Below, piece after piece: positions 43,753 through 52,893 of a stretch of DNA of 54,618 nt (within the stretch, counting starts at the first letter, position 1; every line of letters starts with the position of its first letter). The stretch comes from Euryarchaeota archaeon UBA181. GTDB taxonomy: Archaea > Thermoplasmatota > Poseidoniia > Poseidoniales > Thalassarchaeaceae. A program made the translations under genes and the position numbers. The stretch lies in assembly GCA_002496725.1 (NCBI GenBank), contig DALI01000068.1, positions 1 through 54,618 of the forward strand. Direction: 5' to 3'. The notes beneath the pieces are model-generated. The model searched no databases. It was not told the DNA's origin and saw only the letters and a list, made by a program, of their open reading frames with translations.

Positions 43753-44085
43753 ATGACCTGTCAAATGTCCGAGAAGAGTGAGAACAAACCCGAGCTGAAG
43801 GTAGTCATAGAGTCTAGAGACACTGCTTCCAAAGTAATACTGATCGCCTTGGTAATCGTCCTATCTGGGGTACTAGTCGCCCTTCTTACCACTGAGGCCG
43901 GAGAGAATATTCTTGGATTATCAGAGGAAGGCTCTGGCAATTGCGGTGATGGAGTGGACAATGACAATGGCGGTCAGGCAGATGAAGATGATCCAGACTG
44001 CTACAACAATCCCGAACTTTGGGAGGGTTATGACGAGAACCGAAAAGAGGTAAACCGAGATAACGACCCACCCGGTGCGACATAG
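43753..44085 (+). CDS. Small single-pass membrane protein with Asp/Asn-rich Cys-bounded motif
   Basis: 110 residues, or 106 if the ATG at 43765 is used. A polar N-terminus is followed by a transmembrane helix (VILIALVIVLSGVLVALLTT). After it comes NCGDGVDNDNGGQADEDDPDC, a short disulfide-bounded Asp/Asn repeat resembling motifs common in secreted bacterial proteins with calcium-like loops, then a charged tail. No homologous family is certain. The topology would put the motif outside the cell. The next gene starts ten bases downstream. Confidence 0.6.
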   Translation: MTCQMSEKSENKPELKVVIESRDTASKVILIALVIVLSGVLVALLTTEAGENILGLSEEGSGNCGDGVDNDNGGQADEDDPDCYNNPELWEGYDENRKEVNRDNDPPGAT

Positions 44086-44095
44086 AGGTGTTGAC

Positions 44096-44533
44096 ATGAG
44101 CGACAGGTGGGATGTAAGATTCATAGAACTCGCAAAACACATTTCTCAATGGAGTAAAGACCCATCTACAAAGGTAGGATGCGTAGTAGTTGGAGAGGAC
44201 AGGGAGATCCGATCAACCGGTTTCAATGGATTCCCTAGGGGGATCAAGGATGATGAGGATAGACTATCTGACAGATCAAAGAAGTACCCATTAATTTGTC
44301 ACGCTGAAGAGAATGCGATAATGCATGCGGCCAGGGTCGGAGTTTCCCTCAAAGGAAATACTGCCTATGTTACATGGCCACCATGCTCGAGATGCACGAG
44401 ATCCCTGATTCAGGCAGGGATAAATGAAGTTGTTTTTCCAAAGAGCTTGGATATTCCCGATAGATGGCAGGAAGACTTCAGGATTGCAATGTCTATGATG
44501 GATGAGGCCGAGATAATCGTCAGACAGGTTTAG
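44096..44533 (+). CDS. dCMP deaminase-type cytidine deaminase family enzyme
   Basis: Zinc hydrolytic deaminase of about 145 residues, probably converting dCMP to dUMP for thymidylate synthesis. Zinc ligands and catalytic Glu are in CHAEENAIMHAAR and PPCSRCTRSLIQAG. The N-terminal WDVRFIELAKHISQWSKDPSTKVG and FNGFPRG segments are typical of dCMP deaminases and ComE operon protein 2. ATG at 44096 follows AGAGGTGTTGAC. Its 3' end overlaps the convergent kinase gene by 14 bases. Confidence 0.9.
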   Translation: MSDRWDVRFIELAKHISQWSKDPSTKVGCVVVGEDREIRSTGFNGFPRGIKDDEDRLSDRSKKYPLICHAEENAIMHAARVGVSLKGNTAYVTWPPCSRCTRSLIQAGINEVVFPKSLDIPDRWQEDFRIAMSMMDEAEIIVRQV

Positions 44534-45071
44534 TAAGTGTCAACCAGAGCTCATTCAAATCGTCGTGAAGGTCTTCAATAGCTCCTTCATTCACAATGAC
44601 CATATCGGCCAATGCGGCTGTGGCATTGAGTGCCTGTCCAGCCTCATCCTTGGCAACTTCTTCAGATTTTTCTTGAGCTATGAAAACCTCTTTCTCTAAT
44701 GGATCGCCTATCCTCGCACGACTCTGGGATCTACCCCACCTTGAATCGATACCTGCTCTTATCTCAATCAGTGTGAAATCACTTCTTTTTCTCAATGCCT
44801 CTACCTCTCCCGGTGTTCTTATGGAGTCTATGACGGCATCTTCCCCATCAAGCGAATCAAGAAGCATTTCTGCAAGTACACCCGCCCCGCCCCTTCGACG
44901 GAGCTCCCTGCCACCTTCAATCAGAGAATCCCTAGTCTCTTCTATCTCCTGCTCTGACAGCCACCGCCTTATCGAATCAGAGCATGAAGTTGTTCTCAGA
45001 CCCTTGGAAGAGAACCAGCTAACGACAGTTGTTTTCCCGGAAGCATTCCGGCCAGTCAGTCCCACGAGCAC
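44520..45071 (-). CDS. P-loop kinase of the UPF0200 / dephospho-CoA kinase-like family
   Basis: 183 residues. Walker A is GLTGRNASGKTT near the start. SLIEGGRELRRRGGAGVLAE and AVIDSIRTPGEVEALRK match archaeal UPF0200 proteins, which resemble adenylate and dephospho-CoA kinases; the substrate is not known. The C-terminal ADMVIVNEGAIEDLHDDL is also characteristic. It lies 33 bases after the helicase gene on the same strand, probably co-transcribed. Confidence 0.82.
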   Translation of the reverse strand: MLVGLTGRNASGKTTVVSWFSSKGLRTTSCSDSIRRWLSEQEIEETRDSLIEGGRELRRRGGAGVLAEMLLDSLDGEDAVIDSIRTPGEVEALRKRSDFTLIEIRAGIDSRWGRSQSRARIGDPLEKEVFIAQEKSEEVAKDEAGQALNATAALADMVIVNEGAIEDLHDDLNELWLTLTKPV

Positions 45072-45104
45072 GTATTCGCGAAGGCATACTAGAGATAGTG
45101 GTTT

Positions 45105-48059
45105 CTAGCGCCAGAAAGGCCTGGTTCTAGCATATTGCAACTCGGCATTGTGAATGGCACGAAGTAATCTCACTCGATCACCAGGGGGTCCTCTGAGGAT
45201 TCTAGTAGCGGTTTCCTCTCCAACTCCCCTGCCCATGAGGCAGAGTAGTGCATCTTGTCCGTGTGTCCTAACTAGCTCTGCATTCTTCTGAACTTTTCCA
45301 GCAATCTTTTGATCACTACTCATTATCCTCTCAACTAATGAATCTTCCATTCTTTCAGGGGCACACGCCTGCATAGTCCCGCCACAAGTAGAGCAGGGCT
45401 CTACTGATACAATCCTCTCAATCCGCTTCCTTCTCTTTCCCTTACAGTTCAGGCACACCAGAACTGCCCGCTCATTCAGTAGACGAGTCTCCAATCTTTC
45501 TCTTATCTCCACGTCACTCCATGCGGGCAGGAGTAAGTCCATCTCCGCTCTTGGGGACCTTCCCAGTCTTCCTGGGGCAGTATGATGAACCGAAACCTTC
45601 CCACTTGAAATATCACTTAATAGATCCTGGGTACCTTCGATATCCATCCTCTCATGAAACAGCTTCTCCAGTGACTCTTCTATAACCGGAGTTCCTCGAT
45701 ATCTCTCCATCAATCCCTCAAGATTCACCTTTCTAGGATCTGTGCCTTTCTCAAGAACTCCCATTTTCCTAGCAACCTGAACTACTCTCCATCTTATCGC
45801 CCTTCCGTTTGGTATTGTCATCCACATGATTGATGGAATGGATGAAGCCGGAGTTCCTGTCAGGAGTTCTACAACATCACTGGGGGTCAACGAAGGCACC
45901 TGTAGTGAGACTCTGTAGGGGTCTATGGTGGATCTTCCCATTCTACCATCCTTCAGTGATCCCATCGCCTGTAGGAAATGACCAAGGGTTTCGTTTACTC
46001 TCGAACCTCTACATGTATTAACAATCACTGCGCCATCGCTTTCTGACACAGTTACAGTTCTATCATCTGGAATCAGTCCAGATGATTCATAGTGCTCTGT
46101 GACCGTACTGATTAGGTGATTCCTAGAATCATCAGAGAGGGGATATTCTTCGAAATTCCTGACATCGTCATCTATGGCGCCTATGGCAACCGCAATCGAT
46201 CTCCTGAGCATTCCTACTTCCATGGCAACTTCCAAAGGAACTGGGGGTAACTCTCCTGACCACACAGGAACCTCTCCAGAGTCCTTTATTGGAATCACCA
46301 GAATTTCCTCTTGGTCAGGGTCTGCATCTACAATCTGCCATGTTCTTCCGGCCATGACGAAGGTTCTATTCTTCTTTCTCCCACCTTCCTCCTCTCCTCC
46401 CAGTGAGAGGACGAAAGCCTCGTCTACTGATCCAAGAATACTCCTCCCGACCGCATCTCTAACCCGGTATGATAATTCATCTGGTATCATGGATATGTGT
46501 TGAATTCTATTTCTTCCAAGTCTCCCAGAGGGGGAGAACCATCCCTTGGAAAGAACTTCTGGAAGACCCTTAGATAATTGCCTCTTCCATTTATTCTTAT
46601 CAGAATCAGAGTGCTCCTCTTCCCAAGAAGGTCGTTCTTCAGGCGCATCGCCCTCGGTTCTTTTAGATAATTCAGACCAAAGCTTGCGAGGCCATGCAGT
46701 TACATCAGAGTCAGCGGGATCCTCTACTAGATTGATCATCCACCTATCGCTTAGCACCTTCAGTAGAGAAATACTATCTTCTCTTTTCCAATCTCTGAAA
46801 ATGGAGCATCTGCCAATCATATCTGTCGCTAAATCAATCGGCACCACTCCACGTTCTATGGACATCTGCATGAATTGATTCGCGGCAACTATTCCTGGAT
46901 TATTCCTCCATTCTACTCCTTCAAGCTCACCTGACATAGCTCTTCTAGCAATGACAGCTCCTTCAGCAACCTCATCAGTTTCCCAAGCCAAGAGTTCACC
47001 TCTTCCGGTTCCTCCGATTATGTGCTCTGCTCTACCCATTCTTTGAAGCAGTCTGTCAACTGCTCTGGGGCTCTGAATCTGATGAACCCTCTTTATGGAT
47101 CCGATATCAATTCCAAGCTCAAGACTACTTGTGCAAACAATCGCATGCAACTCGCCATTTCTCAGACCTTCTTCCATATTCACTCTAGTCTCTGCAGCTA
47201 GGCTTCCATGGTGAACACCAAGCTTTAGCTTACCATTCAAACCAAGCAATCGTTGAGAGACAGATTCTGCGGCATTTCGCGAGTTGACGAAGACCAAAGC
47301 AGGAAAATCCTCCAATAACGAGCGTGCGAGTCTTCTATGTGCCGCTACCGAATGAGGGGAACTCGACCAGATAATGGAATCCGCCTCATCAGAAGAGTCT
47401 GGAACTTCTCTGTGAACCAAAACCTCTGTTGTTCTTGGCGAAGGTCCAATGATAGCCAAAGCATCACTAGAAAGCCATTTAGCAGTCTCATCAGGATTCC
47501 CAACCGTTGCAGAAAGTCCCACTCTCTGAAATTTCTTGGGACAGTATTCGGCGATCCTCTCAAGCCCCACAAGTAATTGAGCGCCTCTTTCGGAGGATGC
47601 CAGATCATGAACCTCATCAAGAATCACGGCCTTCAATCCAGAAAGATGCATTCTCAATCTGCTCCCTAGAAGCATTATCTGAGCTGTCTCAGGTGTGGTT
47701 ACTAGGAGATTAGGTGGATTTTTTGATTGCTTGGTCCTTTCCCTCTGGGTGGTATCCCCATGTCTAAGTCCTACAGTAATTCCCAATGGCTGAAGCATTT
47801 CTGCGAGCCTTCTGTCAATGTCTCTGTTTAAGGCCCTGAGGGGGGTAATATACAGTATGGACAAGCCATCCCATTCTTCAGTGATAAATCTCGATGCCAG
47901 GGGAAGTATGGCGGCCTCCGTCTTCCCACTTCCGGTAGGTGAAATCAATACCCGGTCAAATCCTGAAACTAAGTCGCCCATGGATGACTCCTGAATAGGC
48001 GAAAGACTCCATCCCCTAGTGTCAATTAGTTCTTGTACATCAGGATGAAGAATACCCAT
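45105..48059 (-). CDS. lhr: Lhr-type superfamily 2 helicase
   Basis: Large ATP-dependent nucleic acid helicase of 984 residues, thought to act in DNA repair and recombination. N-terminal Q-motif-like LSPIQESS, Walker A SPTGSGKTEA, LDEVHDLAS (DEVH box), GLSATVGNP, and motif VI LLQRMGRAEH followed by a Gly-rich turn. Motif VI has Glu where Lhr proteins usually have Gly (QRxGRxGH). The winged-helix and Lhr-core region follow. A Cys4 zinc site near the C-terminus (CLNCKGKRR and CSTCGGTMQ) resembles archaeal forms. ATG at 48059 has AGGTG ten bases upstream. It continues from the PI-PLC-like gene 29 bases upstream. Confidence 0.93.
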   Translation of the reverse strand: MGILHPDVQELIDTRGWSLSPIQESSMGDLVSGFDRVLISPTGSGKTEAAILPLASRFITEEWDGLSILYITPLRALNRDIDRRLAEMLQPLGITVGLRHGDTTQRERTKQSKNPPNLLVTTPETAQIMLLGSRLRMHLSGLKAVILDEVHDLASSERGAQLLVGLERIAEYCPKKFQRVGLSATVGNPDETAKWLSSDALAIIGPSPRTTEVLVHREVPDSSDEADSIIWSSSPHSVAAHRRLARSLLEDFPALVFVNSRNAAESVSQRLLGLNGKLKLGVHHGSLAAETRVNMEEGLRNGELHAIVCTSSLELGIDIGSIKRVHQIQSPRAVDRLLQRMGRAEHIIGGTGRGELLAWETDEVAEGAVIARRAMSGELEGVEWRNNPGIVAANQFMQMSIERGVVPIDLATDMIGRCSIFRDWKREDSISLLKVLSDRWMINLVEDPADSDVTAWPRKLWSELSKRTEGDAPEERPSWEEEHSDSDKNKWKRQLSKGLPEVLSKGWFSPSGRLGRNRIQHISMIPDELSYRVRDAVGRSILGSVDEAFVLSLGGEEEGGRKKNRTFVMAGRTWQIVDADPDQEEILVIPIKDSGEVPVWSGELPPVPLEVAMEVGMLRRSIAVAIGAIDDDVRNFEEYPLSDDSRNHLISTVTEHYESSGLIPDDRTVTVSESDGAVIVNTCRGSRVNETLGHFLQAMGSLKDGRMGRSTIDPYRVSLQVPSLTPSDVVELLTGTPASSIPSIMWMTIPNGRAIRWRVVQVARKMGVLEKGTDPRKVNLEGLMERYRGTPVIEESLEKLFHERMDIEGTQDLLSDISSGKVSVHHTAPGRLGRSPRAEMDLLLPAWSDVEIRERLETRLLNERAVLVCLNCKGKRRKRIERIVSVEPCSTCGGTMQACAPERMEDSLVERIMSSDQKIAGKVQKNAELVRTHGQDALLCLMGRGVGEETATRILRGPPGDRVRLLRAIHNAELQYARTRPFWR

Positions 48060-48088
48060 TTCTCACACCTAAATTAAATCTGAAAATT

Positions 48089-49369
48089 TCATGGATGTGG
48101 AGGAATATCATCAGACCAGTGAGACATTTTATTCAATGTAATTGTCACATTCGTCAATTCTCCCTCTTCCCAGTAATCGACAGCAATAAATGTCGGTCTG
48201 TTCACGTTTTGCTCCCAACAATCTAGTGTTCTATTCAGTAAGGTGTCATAGTCGTTAACCTCACTTGCCCCAGATGGATCAGCTAATCCAAATGTGCTTG
48301 ATAGCCAGTTACTAAGATGCCAAACCGGTTGATTGTAATCCCCTCTTCCCAATTCACAAGTCATATCACCTGCATCTCGCTGGCCGTATGGTGTATCCCA
48401 GCTATGCTTCCAAGCGGCATTGAAAAATGGATATGAATCATTATGCTCAAGCTGCACAAAGATTACTACATCCTTACCCATCAATGACATATCTCCTATT
48501 GATGGCCACGGATCGCCAAGACTGTGAATGTAAGCCCTATCTAAAATTCCAGTCTCATTGAAGAGGAACTCCAGATGTTCGGCTGGAGTGTAGTAGTTCT
48601 CAATCAATAAACTGACCACATCGCCACTACTATTGTTGAGCAAAGACCCCAATTCTCTTAGCCAAGCGAAGGCATCTACCTCGCCAAATTGACAGGCATG
48701 GAAGAATTGCCCGGTACCATGACAGAACCTGACATCTGTGGCACTAGTGTCATCTTCGGATTTATGATGTGGGTCTAGCATAAATGCCCTAATGCCACCA
48801 TCCCATTGGGCATGAAGTCCAGTATAGTGATTAGTTCCAACGATTATTTGATCTTCTACGGAAGAGTAGGAATTATGAGTCTCAGGAAATGTGAAATCAT
48901 CGTATGACCTCATGCAGTAAATACTCATTCCATGACAGGACATATAGTCCTCAGAGTTCAGATAATCGAAGCCCCGTTCTTGCTCCCAATCATTGGGAAG
49001 GCCATCTCCATCTGCGTCATTGTCCAATAAATCACATATCCTATCTCCATCATTGTCTTCCGGAGTTGATGAATTATCCATCGGATCTGCACTACAATCC
49101 ATCTCTGTAGAATCACTCCATCCATCATTATCATCATCATTATCGAGGATATCACATTCTCCATCATTGTCTAGATCAGATGGCCAGCTACTTGAAAGAA
49201 GCCAGTCAGTACTACAATTCATCTCAGTTTCATCATCCCACCCGTCACCATCAACATCCATGTCTTCGTCGTCACTTATTCCATCTCCATCTAGATCAGG
49301 AGGGCCTGAAATACATCCAGATAATAGCAACGCGAGGGCCATCAATACCGACTCGCACTTCCTTTCCAT
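48089..49369 (-). CDS. Secreted lipoprotein with thrombospondin type 3 repeats and PI-PLC X-like domain
   Basis: 426 residues. Signal peptide with lipobox LLSGC (Cys19) suggests a lipid anchor. Residues about 25-130 are five or six Asp-rich calcium-binding TSP3-type repeats (DLDGDGISDDEDMDVDGDGW, DLDNDGECDILDNDDDNDGW), some with paired Cys. The C-terminal ~280 residues resemble phosphatidylinositol-specific phospholipase C: PETHNSYS with His165, GGIRAFMLDPHH, and CHGTGQFF with His217. Substrate unknown; such a domain could cleave phospholipid head groups or glycolipids. Distinct from neighbours in low-complexity base use. Confidence 0.85.
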   Translation of the reverse strand: MERKCESVLMALALLLSGCISGPPDLDGDGISDDEDMDVDGDGWDDETEMNCSTDWLLSSSWPSDLDNDGECDILDNDDDNDGWSDSTEMDCSADPMDNSSTPEDNDGDRICDLLDNDADGDGLPNDWEQERGFDYLNSEDYMSCHGMSIYCMRSYDDFTFPETHNSYSSVEDQIIVGTNHYTGLHAQWDGGIRAFMLDPHHKSEDDTSATDVRFCHGTGQFFHACQFGEVDAFAWLRELGSLLNNSSGDVVSLLIENYYTPAEHLEFLFNETGILDRAYIHSLGDPWPSIGDMSLMGKDVVIFVQLEHNDSYPFFNAAWKHSWDTPYGQRDAGDMTCELGRGDYNQPVWHLSNWLSSTFGLADPSGASEVNDYDTLLNRTLDCWEQNVNRPTFIAVDYWEEGELTNVTITLNKMSHWSDDIPPHP

Positions 49370-49479
49370 TGGATATCCATGATATCACCTTCTCATGAAC
49401 CAATCGGATAAAAAACTCTGAGATAAGATGAACGAAAATAGGAAGTGACTAATCATATGTGCCGGGCCCAATAATTGCT

Positions 49480-50313
49480 ATGGCCCGCGGGAAGACGAGC
49501 AAGAAGGGGTTTTTCGCCAGATGGTGGAAATCTCAAAAAGATAGGCAATTCATGATTATCACCTATGTCACGATACTGTCCTGTGCCTCTGTATTATGGG
49601 GATTCATGTTCCTTTTCATGCTTGGAGGAGCCACAGACCCATCACAGGAAGAATTCATGATCCCGTTCGGCTGGTTCTGTCTGATTGGCGGCTCTCTTAT
49701 TTCCTTCTACGTTATTCCAGAGTTTAGCTACTACTGGTCAGAGAGAAGTGCGCTCGAAGATATTCTTTCCTTAGATGCCAGAACAGAGGTCATAAAGAGG
49801 AGAAAGGAGGCAGAAGATGCTGCAGAAATACTAGGGCGTAAATACCAATCTAGATTGATGGGCCTGTATGATCATCTTCAGATAAGAGGAGGTAAGAGAT
49901 TCAAAGTAGAATCATTGAATCCACTCGGAAAGGAACAAGGAGCAATCGGATTATTTCCAGATTTAGTAGGTTCTGACTGGTGGAATACTGAAAAATCCCT
50001 ACTTTCTGAGAGATTACCCGGTTTAATCTCACTAAGGAAAAAAGAGACCAATAGACTGGTAATCATATCCTCGATATCTGCAGTCACATTACTTCTGTTA
50101 AACTCGCTATTTGGATTTTCAATCGGCACAGGAGGATTTAACAATCAAACAATAGACCTATCTGCATATCTTTCTTCCGTGGAAGATATGAGTTTTTCCT
50201 CCCCTCATCTCGATCTTGTCAGTATTCTATTAATTATATTCTTTAGCATACTAACCATCTCCACTATGCCGGCCAGGAAAACCAGTAACCAAGAGGAAGA
50301 GGTAGATGTCTAG
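49480..50313 (+). CDS. Four-helix membrane protein, unrecognised
   Basis: About 277 residues from ATG at 49480 (GTG at 49459 also open). A basic N-terminus (ARGKTSKKGFFARWWKSQKD) precedes two transmembrane helices near 30-85, then a charged cytosolic helical domain of about 120 residues (RRKEAEDAAEILGRKYQSRL) and two more helices near 200-220 and 255-275. No family was recognised. The stop overlaps the signal peptidase start by eight bases, so the two may be functionally linked, possibly in secretion. Confidence 0.7.
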   Translation: MARGKTSKKGFFARWWKSQKDRQFMIITYVTILSCASVLWGFMFLFMLGGATDPSQEEFMIPFGWFCLIGGSLISFYVIPEFSYYWSERSALEDILSLDARTEVIKRRKEAEDAAEILGRKYQSRLMGLYDHLQIRGGKRFKVESLNPLGKEQGAIGLFPDLVGSDWWNTEKSLLSERLPGLISLRKKETNRLVIISSISAVTLLLLNSLFGFSIGTGGFNNQTIDLSAYLSSVEDMSFSSPHLDLVSILLIIFFSILTISTMPARKTSNQEEEVDV

Positions 50314-51118
50314 GGCTTTGGCTAGGGAAGTTTTCCTCGCCTTTGGCCTGGTTTCTTTATTGCTTGGCTCGATGTATCTCTCGACCGGGACATTCCCCCC
50401 AATGGTCGTCGTCGAATCTGGTTCCATGATGCACGATGAAGATGGGCAGGTCGGAGTAATAGATCCCGGCGACTTGGTTCTGGTGATTAACCCAGATAGA
50501 AAGAACATAGTGACATTCGTGGAGGCAACTGATTCTCAGAATGAAAATTTTGGCTATAAATCACACGGCATGGAAGGGGATGTAATCGTCTTCAGCAAGA
50601 ATGGAGGTTCCGATACCCCTGTAATTCACAGGGCATTACTCAAGGCAGTTGAGAATGAATCAGGAGGATGGGACGTCCCCGGGACCACACTAAGGGGAGT
50701 GGATAGTATCAATTTGACCTTGGACTATAGTTGCCAGTCTTATCATGGAAATACCCATGATCTAAGAATCGACAATTGGGTACCTTCACATGAGGGCTAT
50801 CTTACTACTGGGGATAACCAAGATAGTAATGGGTGTAGGATAGATCAACTTTCTGCTACTGGGCAAGATGGAAGAAATGGCCTATTGGATGAAAATAATA
50901 ATCCAGTCACTGCAGTCAAGGATGAATGGGTAATTGGAATAGCCTCTACTGAGATCCCATGGATAGGGGCGGCCAAGCTATTATTCTCCCCTCCTCCATC
51001 TGCATCTTATGTTACTGATAAGACTTGGACTATGCTTGGACTAGTCATAGCTACAATTTTGGTAGCTCCTAGTATTCTAGATGTGATTTCTCGAAATCCT
51101 TCTTCCGAAGAAGAATGA
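50306..51118 (+). CDS. Archaeal/ER-type signal peptidase I (S26)
   Basis: Cleaves signal peptides on the outer face of the membrane. 270 residues. An N-terminal helix is followed by VESGSMMH with nucleophile Ser40, VIHRALL with His108 in place of the bacterial Lys, and TGDNQDSNG with Asp170, the expected archaeal Ser-His-Asp set. The C-terminus has a second transmembrane helix (TMLGLVIATILVAPSIL). The insertion between His and Asp is longer than in many homologues. Convergent and directly abutting the M50 protease gene. Confidence 0.93.
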   Translation: MSRALAREVFLAFGLVSLLLGSMYLSTGTFPPMVVVESGSMMHDEDGQVGVIDPGDLVLVINPDRKNIVTFVEATDSQNENFGYKSHGMEGDVIVFSKNGGSDTPVIHRALLKAVENESGGWDVPGTTLRGVDSINLTLDYSCQSYHGNTHDLRIDNWVPSHEGYLTTGDNQDSNGCRIDQLSATGQDGRNGLLDENNNPVTAVKDEWVIGIASTEIPWIGAAKLLFSPPPSASYVTDKTWTMLGLVIATILVAPSILDVISRNPSSEEE

Positions 51119-52630
51119 CTAGATAATTAACATCAATATCGGGATTATCACGACCATCAGCATCGCAATAGTTGTGAACCCACTAATTGATCCAGCGAGC
51201 CTCTCTACCCTCAGAGGATTACTGCCCTTCATCAATCTGGATAGAATTGAGTGCGTCCCATCTCTAACCATATGCCCCCCATCAAATGGAACTATTGGAA
51301 GTAGATTTAGGAATCCAAGCAGGAAGTTGACCCAAATTAGCCAAAAGAGGAAGTCAAACAGTGATAGGAGACTTTCTGTTCCAAGGGAAGAGAGAATAAA
51401 ATCATCATCAACCTCTAGCATGAATCTCTCATTAAGCTCCATGGTCTGACCATCATATGCCATTGGTGTTCCAATCATAGACAGAGGAGTGAATGTAACC
51501 ATAATCAGTTTCTGCGCCAAAGAAAGCTCATCATCGAACATAAAAGAGAACTGATCTGTCTGAAATGTTCCTGCCCTAGGATAACTTACTCCCAAGAAAG
51601 CCTCACCTTCTTCTATTCCATAATTATCCAAAACATCCCTGGTATCGGATAGACATGCCTCATCTCCATTACACAGATCCAAGTAATACTGTCTTTTATC
51701 CCCGAGGGTAACTGGAACTTCGGAACTATCTCCCCACTCGCCAGAATCGGAGGAGTAAGGAATAACAGTGAATATCGCGACATCTCCAGACTCCAATGAG
51801 TCCATCTGCTCAGAGAAGGAATTGTAGTCAGGAACCTCAATTCCATCTACATGAGTGATTATGTCATATGGCATTATTCCAGCTTCATCTGCTCCACCAT
51901 CATCTATTATCGCGATCGCATGGATTCCTGGATTTGATGCTACGAACCCAGTTGAGACAAATCCCAAAATCAACAGGAAAATGAATGTAGCTACTAGATT
52001 TATCGAAGGTCCAGCGGCGAAAAGTCGTAAACGCTCCCTCCTAGGGGCCATGATCATATCCATTTGCTCCGGTTCTGCGAATGCACCAACTGGGATTGGT
52101 CCGGCCATCAGCAAACCAAAGCTCTTGACTTCCATGCCATGTGCTCTCGCCTGTATTCCATGGCTGTACTCGTGGATTAGCAATGTAATGACTAGGGCCA
52201 GTGCTGGCCACCAGAATGGAATAAAGCTAGTTACACCTGGAATGAAGAGGATATCAGTAGCTGGTAAAGATCCCTGAGGAGGTGAATTCATAGAAGTGAT
52301 GAATGCGAAAACCATCAATATAACCACTCCGAACATCACTAAGAAGCATAGCCAGATGGAGAACTCACCAAAAAACCTCCAGAATCTTCTATTCTTGGAA
52401 ATATACTCAAGAAAGCCCCTCCCTCTAGTAGTTCTAATCATCAATACAATCCCAAGAATCCTTTCAAGATTCCACTTCTCTAGGAACCCAGACTCTTCAA
52501 GGTACAAAGCAAGAATATACCATCCCCCCAATGCCACTACGGCCCAGAAAGGCAATATTCCGAAAATAAGGAGCATTGTGAAGATCAGTATTGGGTAGAT
52601 GGGAATTTTGACCCCCCCTTCTCCCTCCAT
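51119..52630 (-). CDS. Site-2 protease family (M50) intramembrane metalloprotease with PDZ domain
   Basis: 503 residues. Zinc motif HEYSH (His153, Glu154, His157) and the third ligand in VPFDGGHMVRDG near the C-terminus. A PDZ-like domain of about 100 residues (IIDDGGADEAGIMPYDIITHVDGIEV) lies between them, with an extra acidic insert containing two Cys. Several helices flank the core. It would cleave membrane-bound regulators after a first cut, probably part of stress signalling. Upstream GGAGGGGAG is about 16-20 bases from the ATG. Confidence 0.93.
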   Translation of the reverse strand: MEGEGGVKIPIYPILIFTMLLIFGILPFWAVVALGGWYILALYLEESGFLEKWNLERILGIVLMIRTTRGRGFLEYISKNRRFWRFFGEFSIWLCFLVMFGVVILMVFAFITSMNSPPQGSLPATDILFIPGVTSFIPFWWPALALVITLLIHEYSHGIQARAHGMEVKSFGLLMAGPIPVGAFAEPEQMDMIMAPRRERLRLFAAGPSINLVATFIFLLILGFVSTGFVASNPGIHAIAIIDDGGADEAGIMPYDIITHVDGIEVPDYNSFSEQMDSLESGDVAIFTVIPYSSDSGEWGDSSEVPVTLGDKRQYYLDLCNGDEACLSDTRDVLDNYGIEEGEAFLGVSYPRAGTFQTDQFSFMFDDELSLAQKLIMVTFTPLSMIGTPMAYDGQTMELNERFMLEVDDDFILSSLGTESLLSLFDFLFWLIWVNFLLGFLNLLPIVPFDGGHMVRDGTHSILSRLMKGSNPLRVERLAGSISGFTTIAMLMVVIIPILMLII

Positions 52631-52707
52631 AGACTTGACAATACTCCCCTCCTATTCAACTTGCGTCCCATAAAAACGCACATTACTCCAAACCTCTTCG
52701 GATATTC

Positions 52708-52893
52708 GTGTCCGATAGTCCAGTAGGCGATCTGTCTCCTCGAAAAAATGCCAGAGAGATAGACTCTCTCAGAAGGGAAAGAGATAGCATCAAGAGAATT
52801 TTATCCCAATCTAATCTAGATGAAATGAGATCAGAATTGGAAAAATTGTACATTTCATTCGATACATTGGAAAGAGAATTCGGGGGAATCTAA
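52708..52893 (+). CDS. Small coiled-coil protein
   Basis: 61 residues with GTG start. After an N-terminal Ser/Pro stretch, a continuous amphipathic helix (IDSLRRERDSIKRILSQSNL and onwards) has heptad-like hydrophobics, ending in a Phe/Gly terminus. A CATAAAA element lies about 34 bases upstream. Family not recognised, and it is short, but it fills the only gap between two minus-strand genes and overlaps the end of hjc by four bases. Confidence 0.5.
   Translation: MSDSPVGDLSPRKNAREIDSLRRERDSIKRILSQSNLDEMRSELEKLYISFDTLEREFGGI

Noticed and set aside
49130..49145. ATC/ATT trinucleotide repeat as a microsatellite
   Set aside because: It is simply the coding sequence for an Asp/Asn-rich calcium-binding loop on the minus strand.
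48993..49382. 129-residue plus-strand ORF over the calcium repeats
   Set aside because: Low-complexity Ser/Pro/Leu translation is the mirror of the Asp-rich repeats on the minus strand.
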